64,000 bases of DNA. Origin: Pedobacter yulinensis. Its GTDB lineage: Bacteria; Bacteroidota; Bacteroidia; Sphingobacteriales; Sphingobacteriaceae. Shown piece by piece: positions 56,690 through 64,000 of the stretch. The position numbers and the translations under genes are program-made. The first letter of the stretch is position 1. Every line of letters starts with the position of its first letter. The notes beneath the pieces are model-generated. The model had not been told where the DNA came from, ran no database searches, and was given only the letters and a program-made list of their open reading frames with translations. Where the stretch lies: contig NZ_KZ686268.1 in assembly GCF_003029735.1 (NCBI RefSeq), positions 186,001 to 250,000 on the forward strand, given 5' to 3'.

Positions 56690-57349
56690 CTAAAATTCAA
56701 ACTCAAGGATTGCCTCGTCGCGCAACATCTGCTCAACGAATTTTTTATGGTTTGTAGGCCTGCCGGTTGCCGCCCAGGTGCCTGATATAACACCGTTCGC
56801 CAGTTCCTGTTTGCCACGCGTGGGTTTCAGTTTATGCAGTCTGAAATATTCCTCGTACGTATCGAGGCTCTCGTTTTCGTACTTCTTGGCAATCCGGTAA
56901 ACGCGTTTGGTAAACCGGCGGTCGCCCAGTTCTTCCAGGTACGGAAAGGTAAAGAGCGCAAGCAGCACCGCACCCGTTACACCTATTCCCTGTTCATAGA
57001 ATCCCGAACCTACGGCCATGCCGATGGCGGCTACGATCCAGATTACGCAAGCGGTAGTAAGGCCCTTTACCCGGTTCTCCTCCTTGAAAATAACGCCTGC
57101 TCCCAGGAAACCTATGCCCGTTACAATGTTAGAGGCTATACGGTCATGGCTATTCACGCCGATCTTGACCGACAGAATGGTAAATAATGTGGAGCCTAAG
57201 CCAATCATGATCATTGTTTTCAGCCCGGCAGATTTGCTGCGGTATTCGCGTTCGGCTCCGATCAGGCCGCACAGCAGGATGGTGAGCAGCAATTTGTTGA
57301 TTTCGCTCTGCGTAATAAAATGTTCAGTCTCTATTAAATTCTCTGTCAT
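56690..57349 (-). CDS. MgtC/SapB family membrane protein
   Basis: A 219-residue inner-membrane protein. The MgtC domain has LLLTILLCGLIGAEREYRSK, MIMIGLGSTLFTILSVKIG, VTGIGFLGAGVIFKEENRVK and a further helix pair ending near 140. The C-terminal about 80 residues are a soluble domain (RVYRIAKKYENESLDTYEEY). MgtC proteins modulate Mg2+ homeostasis or F-ATPase in some pathogens; the role here is unknown. The start MTENLIETEHF at 57349 is chosen because the -7 box at 57368 lies between it and the upstream TTG. Confidence 0.88.
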   Translation of the reverse strand: MTENLIETEHFITQSEINKLLLTILLCGLIGAEREYRSKSAGLKTMIMIGLGSTLFTILSVKIGVNSHDRIASNIVTGIGFLGAGVIFKEENRVKGLTTACVIWIVAAIGMAVGSGFYEQGIGVTGAVLLALFTFPYLEELGDRRFTKRVYRIAKKYENESLDTYEEYFRLHKLKPTRGKQELANGVISGTWAATGRPTNHKKFVEQMLRDEAILEFEF

Positions 57350-57367
57350 CAGGTAAAAATTTCCAAT

Positions 57368-57375
57368 CAAAGATA
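57368..57375 (-). promoter_or_regulatory. -7 box of the MgtC-family gene
   Basis: Minus strand TATCTTTG (57375-57368), 18 nt before the ATG at 57349. The -33 element is not clear. Confidence 0.45.
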
Positions 57376-57473
57376 GTCCTATCCACACAGCTCTATTCTG
57401 CTTCCAACGCTGACGCATTTAGCCTGGCCAGCAAGTAGCCCCCAGAAGCACAGGCCGCTTTGCCGTACATGTG

Positions 57474-58148
57474 TTAATTCCGCCTTTCGTCATGTGCGCC
57501 GGAGTCGTTGAGCGCAGCCCTGATCTGCAGGGAAATGTGGCTGGCATGGGTGTACACCATCAGATGCCCGCCCCCGCTGATCAGGCCGACATTCCGCATT
57601 CCCCGTGCCGGAAAAATGCGATCGGCCGTCCCATGCAGGTGAAGTATACCTGGCTGCGGAACCCGGTTACGCCAGGACAGCAGCGCCGGCACGGCCCATT
57701 GCACAAAGCGCGGGTCTGTATCGTCCAGTATCTGGCGCAGCAGCCTGCGCTCCTCTGCCCGCTGCACTCCGAATAACCAGGCAACCATAAAATTGTTTAA
57801 ACGCATGAGCAACGCGGTGGGCACCAGCCTGTATAAAGCGGTCACATCGGTCAGGCGTAACAGCAGGCCACGTTCGTGGTGCGTCTTTATGCTGGAAATA
57901 ATGATCAGTTTTCTGCAGGATACGTACCGGGACAACTCCTGGGCAACAAGGCCGCCGAAAGACACGCCAACCAGTGCGAAAGGCTGCGTCTGGTCTATAA
58001 AAGGAACGAGACGGCCTGCATAGTCCTGCAGCGGTTCGCCTGTCCGTACATCGATCCGATCCAGGTGAATGCAGGTATGCGGAGCAAGGTCCAGCTTTTG
58101 AAAATTTCGCTTATCGGCACCAAGGCCACTGATCAGGTAAATATTCAA
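57474..58148 (-). CDS. Small alpha/beta hydrolase
   Basis: A 224-residue alpha/beta-hydrolase with no signal peptide. The oxyanion segment is ISGLGADKRNFQKL, the nucleophile elbow is VGVSFGGLVAQE, the acid is in HGTADRIFP and the His in SGGGHLMVYTHA. The start is a TTG at 58148 (NIYLISGLGAD follows): the only upstream ATG is followed at once by a stop. It begins 9 nt after the TonB_C protein gene. Substrate unknown. Confidence 0.82.
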   Translation of the reverse strand: MNIYLISGLGADKRNFQKLDLAPHTCIHLDRIDVRTGEPLQDYAGRLVPFIDQTQPFALVGVSFGGLVAQELSRYVSCRKLIIISSIKTHHERGLLLRLTDVTALYRLVPTALLMRLNNFMVAWLFGVQRAEERRLLRQILDDTDPRFVQWAVPALLSWRNRVPQPGILHLHGTADRIFPARGMRNVGLISGGGHLMVYTHASHISLQIRAALNDSGAHDERRN

Positions 58149-58157
58149 TTTGGTCGG

Positions 58158-59090
58158 TTACATGCTCATACGCAACTGGATGTTGTAAGAAACCCGCACC
58201 GGGACACCATGCAAACGGCCTGGTTCCCAACTCGGCGCCTGTGAAAGCACACGGCGTATTTCATCCTCAATTCCGTAGCCCAGACGATTTCTGAACCTGA
58301 TATCTGTCAGGCTCCCATCTGTATCTACAACAAAGCTGACCAGTGCACGTCCCGTTATCCCTGCCCGCTGCGCCTCGACCGGATACTTGATTCTTGATGC
58401 CATATACTGGTAAAACGCAGGCAACCCGGGTTCGTACCCGGGCGGCTGCTCTGCACTTTTGTATTTTTGTGTTTTTCCGTTTTTCAGCGTGACCTGGCCA
58501 GATTTAAACTGCCCGTTCACATAGGTTTCCTCGTAGTGAAAACCCGACTGCATTCCTTTCCAAAGGCCGTTTTTCAGCCCGTTCTCGTAGCGGCCTTCTT
58601 CTGGCCCGTCCTTGAAGTTGCCCGAGCCATCCCTGACCGTTTGCAGACCGGTCGAGTCAAAGGCATGAACGAGTTTTACGTTCGACTGGCCAGCCATTCC
58701 CGGTTGTGGCGCCTGGTGCCCATATACTTTGACCGTTGCCAGCCTGCCGTTTTCATGATACATGGAGGCTGTTCCAAGCATGACTCCATGCACATAAGTA
58801 ACTGCTGATTTTGGCAGACCGCGTTTATTATAACGTTTCAAAAGACCTTCGTAAATCAGGTTTGGCTCATAGCGGGAAACCATTCCTTCCGTTTTGGGGG
58901 TCTCGTCGGGATAGAATTCCAGCACGCTGAACATGCCCGGCTGGTCGGTTTCGCTGATAACCCGGCGGTAGTCGGCTTCCGCCGGATTTTTGGTTTCCGC
59001 GCCGTCTTTCAGATAGGTGACCAGCTTTTTTTGAGCGAAAACCGGCTGTGCGAAATACAAACCAATGCCGAGGGCGATTAATTTTTTCAT
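58158..59090 (-). CDS. TonB C-terminal-domain protein with MORN-like repeats
   Basis: A 310-residue exported protein. The signal peptide is MKKLIALGIGLYFAQPVFAQ. The middle part (about 60-215) has MORN-like or toxin-immunity-like repeats (YHENGRLATVKVYG, RYENGLKNGLWKGM, TYVNGQFKSGQVTLKNGKT). A TonB_C domain lies at about 228-310 (IKYPVEAQRAGITGRALVSF, YNIQLRMSM). There is no N-terminal membrane anchor after signal cleavage, so it is unlikely to be the energy-transducing TonB. It may use the domain to bind receptors or other proteins. Confidence 0.83.
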   Translation of the reverse strand: MKKLIALGIGLYFAQPVFAQKKLVTYLKDGAETKNPAEADYRRVISETDQPGMFSVLEFYPDETPKTEGMVSRYEPNLIYEGLLKRYNKRGLPKSAVTYVHGVMLGTASMYHENGRLATVKVYGHQAPQPGMAGQSNVKLVHAFDSTGLQTVRDGSGNFKDGPEEGRYENGLKNGLWKGMQSGFHYEETYVNGQFKSGQVTLKNGKTQKYKSAEQPPGYEPGLPAFYQYMASRIKYPVEAQRAGITGRALVSFVVDTDGSLTDIRFRNRLGYGIEDEIRRVLSQAPSWEPGRLHGVPVRVSYNIQLRMSM

Positions 59091-59104
59091 GACATGCTTT
59101 TGCA

Positions 59105-59134
59105 CAAATATAGCCGCGCAGCGGGTTTTTACAA
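59105..59134 (-). promoter_or_regulatory. Promoter of the TonB_C/MORN-like gene
   Basis: Minus strand TTG (59134-59132), 19-nt spacer, TATATTTG (59112-59105), 14 nt before the ATG at 59090. One of the best consensus matches in the window. Confidence 0.68.
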
Positions 59135-59235
59135 GCACGAAATTATTTGGCTTCAGGATTTTTTTGATATCGCGGTCACGTTCAGGAGGGCTTATTTGTC
59201 ATGATGGTATTCTATTAAAAATAAAATCGAAAGAC

Positions 59236-59547
59236 ATGAAAATCGTAAAAGTAACCTACACCGTTCAGCCCTCATTTGTAGAAACCAATCTGAAAAATGT
59301 GGCCACCTTCATTGCCGACATCAAGGCCTTGAACAACTCCGAAATCCGTTATGTTTCTTACCTGGCCGAAGATGGAAAAACCTTTGTCCACATGGGAACT
59401 TTTGGCAGCGACCATGCCCAGCAGCAGTTTCTTGCGCTTCCTTCCTTCAGAAGTTTCCAGCAGGCCAGGAACGGCAGCGGACTGGAAAAAACGGAGCACA
59501 TCGAATGCCTGGAAGTTGCCGCAGCCTCCTACCCGCTGCTTGCCTGA
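59236..59547 (+). CDS. Small cytosolic protein, possibly ABM-like
   Basis: A 103-residue protein beginning MKIVKVTYTVQPSFVETNLK. The pattern of strand, helix, strand with TFVHMGTFGSDHAQQQF and LPSFRSFQQARNGSG resembles the dimeric alpha-beta barrel of antibiotic-biosynthesis-monooxygenase-like proteins. No catalytic residue can be assigned. The ATG at 59236 is chosen because the longer frame begins inside another gene's promoter. Own terminator follows. Confidence 0.7.
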   Translation: MKIVKVTYTVQPSFVETNLKNVATFIADIKALNNSEIRYVSYLAEDGKTFVHMGTFGSDHAQQQFLALPSFRSFQQARNGSGLEKTEHIECLEVAAASYPLLA

Positions 59548-59551
59548 AACG

Positions 59552-59580
59552 AAAAAGGGACCCTTGCAGGTCCCTTTTTT
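59552..59580. terminator. Bidirectional terminator between the ABM-like gene and groEL
   Basis: AAAAGGGACC (59553-59562) pairs with GGTCCCTTTT (59569-59578) around a 6-nt loop. T-run on the right, A-run on the left, so it can stop transcripts from both sides. Confidence 0.88.
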
Positions 59581-59612
59581 ATTTATAACTCCCGCAGGAG
59601 TGACTCAGCCGA

Positions 59613-61268
<1,656 letters not shown>

Positions 61269-61325
61269 TTATGTTTTTACTGGAAGGTTTGCCCTTCGGT
61301 GTTCATCTCTTGGTTGGTATCTTGC

Positions 61326-61601
61326 TTACAGGATCGCGTAGAGGTCGCCTTCGCGCATGATGAGGTATTCTCTGCCTTCGTAGGTGATTTCTGTACCACC
61401 ATATTTTCCATAGATCACTTTGTCGCCAACTTTTACAGTTGTAGGCTCGTCTTTTTTACCCGGGCCTACGGCAACGACAGTTCCTTGCTGAGGTTTTTCT
61501 TTCGCGGTGTCAGGGATGTAGATACCTGATGCTGTTTTCTCTTCTGCAGGGGCAGCTTCAACCACTACTCTGTCTCCGATGGGTTTAATGTTTATTGCCA
61601 T
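61326..61601 (-). CDS. groS: Co-chaperonin GroES
   Basis: Heptameric lid of the GroEL chamber, 91 residues. Typical features: [11 protein letters not shown] at the start, the mobile loop [29 protein letters not shown] and the C-terminal [13 protein letters not shown]. No CIRCE element (TTAGCACTC-N9-GAGTGCTAA) is seen in the 300 nt upstream. Confidence 0.97.
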   Translation of the reverse strand: MAINIKPIGDRVVVEAAPAEEKTASGIYIPDTAKEKPQQGTVVAVGPGKKDEPTTVKVGDKVIYGKYGGTEITYEGREYLIMREGDLYAIL

Positions 61602-61890
61602 AATTGTTGTTAAATTTTTTGTTTAAGTGATTTTGCAAAAATGCTCGTCCTTGAAGATCAGTTTTTATGCCAAGCGAGCTGCAAGGACAAAATTTCACCT
61701 AAACCACTGTCAAAAGCATTCGCCAGGATGTCAGACTGACAGTTTAACCTGTTTTTCAAGCTGACTGCCAAAAGCAGCAGCTCCTGGAACCCTTGCACTG
61801 CACGCTGCACATTGAGTGGTCAGCCACCCCGGTCCTGATTCTTGATTACTGATGCTTGATACCGCTTAGCCGCCCCCCCCAAGCCAAACC
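61602..61890 (-). promoter_or_regulatory. groES upstream region with palindrome
   Basis: Non-coding. TGTCAG-A-CTGACA (61729-61741) is a perfect 13-nt palindrome, and an outer copy ACTGTCA (61707-61713)/TGACAGT (61737-61743) adds an inverted pair. This is a candidate heat-shock regulatory site, 128 nt before the groES ATG. From about 61831 the sequence has a CTTGATTACTGATGCTTGATAC-like degenerate repeat. No consensus promoter could be fixed. Confidence 0.35.
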
Positions 61891-62044
61891 GTCATCCCGA
61901 ACGCCAGGCCAGCGCAGTGGGATCCCGCTGTACGGAGTGATAAGGCTTGTTACGTTGTGATACAAAAACCTGAATTACGCAAAGCGGGAGATTCCGCTCC
62001 GCACGAATACTGGCCCGAACAATTCAAGAACGGTTTCGGAATGA
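61891..62044. repeat. Degenerate palindromic interspersed repeat
   Basis: The left arm GTCATCCCGAACGCCAGG and GTGGGATCCCGCTG (61891-61930) and the right arm AGCGGGAGATTCCGCTCCGC to TTCGGAATGA (61983-62044) are related in inverted orientation. The pattern GTCATCCCGAAC...GGGATCCCGCT // AGCGGGAGATTCC...TTCGGAATGA matches the short non-coding palindromic elements scattered through many Bacteroidota genomes. No ORF with family signs. Confidence 0.5.
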
Positions 62045-62054
62045 AGAGGGGTTG

Positions 62055-62140
62055 GAGGCCCTGTCCTTGGTCCTTGGTTCCCGACTCTTGGTTCAGCGCT
62101 AAGGTCCTTGCTCTTTGCTCCTTCATCCATGGTCTTTACA
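62055..62140 (+). repeat. Low-complexity CTTGGTTC/CTTTGCTC-like tract
   Basis: A run of degenerate 7-8-nt units (CCTTGGT CCTTGGTTCCCGACTCTTGG, then GTCCTTGCTCTTTGCTCCTT) without coding features. The same word type appears in weaker form at 61834-61860. Confidence 0.45.
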
Positions 62141-62167
62141 GCCCGCGGTTTCAAAATTCAATCCAAC

Positions 62168-62198
62168 AAAAACGGGCAGTCTTTCGACTGCCCGTTTT
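62168..62198. terminator. Bidirectional terminator downstream of the SusD gene
   Basis: AAAACGGGCAGTC (62169-62181) pairs with GACTGCCCGTTTT (62186-62198) around the 4-nt loop TTTC. A-run and T-run on the two sides. 3 nt after the stop codon of the SusD gene. Confidence 0.9.
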
Positions 62199-62200
62199 AT

Positions 62201-64000
62201 TTACTGGATCTTGTCCAGTGGCGGCACGTTACTTTCGTAACCCGCATAACCTTTGTTCTGGTTAATCCTGCCGTCCGAGTTGAGCCGCTGCACCGCAGCT
62301 GGAATGGGCCAAAGTACGTGGTAGGGAGCGATCCTGAAGTTCACACCCTGCAAGGTCGGAACCTGGTTCCGGTAAAAATCATTCTTCTCGATGATCCGGT
62401 CATAGAAAAAATTGTTATCAGAGAAATTAGCCTGACTATAAGTCTTTCCATTATAAGCCGTTTTTCCCGTGAGGGCAAAAATATAAGCAATTCTGGTCAG
62501 CTCGGTTTTACGCGGTTCCTCCCAGTAAAGTTCCCTTGCCCGCTCATCGAGGATCGTTCCGATCGTCATTGCCCCCGGATCGGTCAGCGGCCTGGCATTG
62601 GCTCGGGCGCGCACTACATTGACATCAGCCATTGCAGCCGCCAGGTTACCCTTCCAGTACTGCGCTTCGGCGCGAAGCAGATATGTTTCGGCCAGGCGAA
62701 AAACATACCAATCGGTGTTGGTGCCGCGCGGCGGAGTCCAGTAAGGATCATTTGCCAACGCATTGGTCGAGTTGATGAACACTTTGTAATGCGGCCAACC
62801 GAACCAGTGCCTGATCGTATCCAGGGCCCCGTTGGTGAAGCGGGCGCGTACATTGCTTGCATTCCACTCTTCCAGGGGTTTGCCATAGAGTGCCCGGTCG
62901 GCAGCGTTGTTCGATGTCTTCAGGGCCGGGTTGTTGTAAACCAGGTCGGTCATTTCCATCCACATTCCCTTTGCATGCCGGTAATCGGTGTTGTCGGTCC
63001 AGATGTATTTGGTACTGTATGGGGTGCCGCGGTAGCGACCAATGCCCCGGCCGTACATGCGGGTAAGCGGGATCTCGGCAGTCACTGCATCGGTAATAGC
63101 AGTTGCGCCAGATGGGGTCTTGACATTCGCAAAATGCCAGGCAGGCACGGTATTGCGCATGAGCTGCGAGCCATTGGCCGTAAAACCTGCTGGCAGGGTT
63201 TCCCGGTCTATCACCAGGAAAAGTGTTTCCTTGTTAGTAGAAATGGCTTTGTTGTCCATGCGGTGCATATCCCAAACCACATTTTTGGTGGCGTCTCCGG
63301 CGGTACTGCCAAAGCGGCTGGTCATTACAGCATATTTGCCGCTGTTGATCACCGCATTTGCCGAAGCCAGTGCATCGTCGAATTTGCCCAGCGCCAGGTT
63401 AACTTTGGTAAGCAGGTGGTCAACGGCTCCTTTGGTGGCCTCACCGCGGTTGCCCGCATCAGTGACCGACCGGCTGGCAAACTCCAGGTCTTCTTTCATT
63501 TTCTGGAGAATCACGTCTCTTTTGGTCGAATAAAAATCTGTGCGGGGGGCGTCCAGGTCGCGAAGCAGCAGCGGCACATCACCGAACTGGTGTACCAGCC
63601 GGTAATAGTGGCAGGCCCGGAAAAAATAAGCGGCTCCCAATATGGCGTTTTTCTCTGCTTCTGACGCATACACCGGCCTGTCAATATTGGTAATGATCGT
63701 GTTGGCATAGCGGATCCCGCGGTATTCCTGGTCCCAATACCAGCCGATCTTATTGGTGTCGTCGCTATTCAGGTTGGCATCGGGCGTGATGCGTGTGATC
63801 AGGTCTTGTGCAGGCGTGCTTTTATCGGTCGTGCCTTCTACGGCCACGTCAGAAAAAATAGACTCGGTCAGCATGGGCGCTGAATCGCCGAAAAACTCCC
63901 CCCGCAGGCTCTGTGCACAGGCAGCCAGGGCGGCCCGCATGGCGGCAACATTATTTAGTGAGGTCTCGGGTGCATACACCGAGAGCTGGTTGGAATCAAG
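62201..64000 (-). CDS. SusD/RagB family outer-membrane nutrient-binding lipoprotein (N-terminus outside window)
   Basis: Surface lipoprotein that forms the lid of a SusC-type TonB-dependent transporter. The frame is open to the window edge (LDSNQLSVYAPETSLNN), so only about the first 30-40 residues, with signal and lipid Cys, are missing. The visible 599 residues have the TPR-like SusD_N region (AILGAAYFFRACHYYRLVHQ, FGDVPLLLRDLDAPRTDFYS) and the C-terminal SusD domain (WYVFRLAETYLLRAEAQYWK, ILDERARELYWEEPRKTELT). A SusC gene should lie just beyond the right edge. The bound substrate cannot be deduced. A terminator follows. Confidence 0.92.
   Translation of the reverse strand, partial: LDSNQLSVYAPETSLNNVAAMRAALAACAQSLRGEFFGDSAPMLTESIFSDVAVEGTTDKSTPAQDLITRITPDANLNSDDTNKIGWYWDQEYRGIRYANTIITNIDRPVYASEAEKNAILGAAYFFRACHYYRLVHQFGDVPLLLRDLDAPRTDFYSTKRDVILQKMKEDLEFASRSVTDAGNRGEATKGAVDHLLTKVNLALGKFDDALASANAVINSGKYAVMTSRFGSTAGDATKNVVWDMHRMDNKAISTNKETLFLVIDRETLPAGFTANGSQLMRNTVPAWHFANVKTPSGATAITDAVTAEIPLTRMYGRGIGRYRGTPYSTKYIWTDNTDYRHAKGMWMEMTDLVYNNPALKTSNNAADRALYGKPLEEWNASNVRARFTNGALDTIRHWFGWPHYKVFINSTNALANDPYWTPPRGTNTDWYVFRLAETYLLRAEAQYWKGNLAAAMADVNVVRARANARPLTDPGAMTIGTILDERARELYWEEPRKTELTRIAYIFALTGKTAYNGKTYSQANFSDNNFFYDRIIEKNDFYRNQVPTLQGVNFRIAPYHVLWPIPAAVQRLNSDGRINQNKGYAGYESNVPPLDKIQ

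Noticed and set aside
58158..59090. Calling this protein the energy-transducing TonB
   Set aside because: No membrane anchor or Pro-rich spacer; only the C-terminal domain is shared.
61602..61900. CIRCE/HrcA operator before groES
   Set aside because: The consensus TTAGCACTC-N9-GAGTGCTAA is absent.
61957..62265. 102-codon frame in the groES-SusD gap
   Set aside because: Made of the palindromic repeat, the low-complexity tract and the terminator; not a plausible protein.
62108..63664. 518-codon plus-strand frame opposite the SusD gene
   Set aside because: Lies antisense to a clear SusD protein, has no domain or signal and crosses a terminator. It is a shadow frame caused by codon bias.

Overview
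This window is a piece of chromosome from a Bacteroidota bacterium, most likely Sphingobacteriales or Chitinophagales, with GC near 50 percent. The evidence is an alternative complex III plus cytochrome oxidase operon, a SusD-family lipoprotein, many genes found mainly in this phylum (DUF4251, the BlaI/M56 pair, a MG2/TonB-plug protein, LytTR two-component pair), and promoters with a TAnnTTTG -7 box, often with TTG 16-19 nt upstream. I saw no tRNA, rRNA, CRISPR array, transposase or phage gene.

Layout. 1-10.0 kb (minus strand): respiratory operon actABCDEF-coxB-coxA, cut by the left edge inside coxA. 10.4-16.4 kb: a deoxyhypusine-synthase-like enzyme, a BamA/D15-like barrel, a BlaI repressor with an unusual M56 sensor-peptidase, and a methyltransferase. 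Two copies of a structured GC-rich element bracket the barrel/BlaI/M56 segment. 16.4-26.7 kb: a SirB1-type transglutaminase-fold protein, an esterase, prfB with a programmed frameshift, pgi, an M16 protease pair, an ECF sigma factor with a membrane-spanning barrel-like partner, and a DUF4251 protein. 26.7-38.4 kb (minus strand): glutaminyl cyclase lipoprotein, yraN, dnaG, a GDSL hydrolase, a beta-lactamase-fold hydrolase, an unknown exported protein, an M20 amidohydrolase, a SPOR protein and secA. 38.7-45.4 kb: LytS/LytTR pair, a two-enzyme module for unsaturated fatty-acid oxidation, a large MG2/plug protein and dcd. 45.5-48.4 kb: Sfp-type transferase, lipB, a GDSL hydrolase, a CD225 protein and a DUF2752 protein. 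48.4-55.2 kb: RDD, SpoIIM, a polytopic protein, DUF4129, DUF4350, MoxR and DUF58, a widespread but functionally unexplained membrane/AAA+ module. 55.2-61.6 kb: sdaA, an MgtC-family protein, a small hydrolase, a TonB_C/MORN-like protein, an ABM-like protein and groEL-groES. 61.6-62.2 kb: non-coding, repeat-rich. 62.2-64.0 kb: a SusD-family gene cut by the right edge.

The most notable signals are: (i) the two-copy structured element at 11.55 and 15.55 kb; (ii) BlaI operator dyads repeated with a 20-bp period; (iii) -7 promoter boxes only 4-6 nt before the start codon in five genes, implying leaderless or nearly leaderless mRNAs; (iv) the intact MoxR-DUF58-SpoIIM-RDD module; (v) a bacterial deoxyhypusine-synthase homologue that keeps the catalytic lysine region; (vi) neighbouring genes resembling the mitochondrial enzymes ECI1 and DECR1. 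All family names come from reading the translated sequence. No database search was run.
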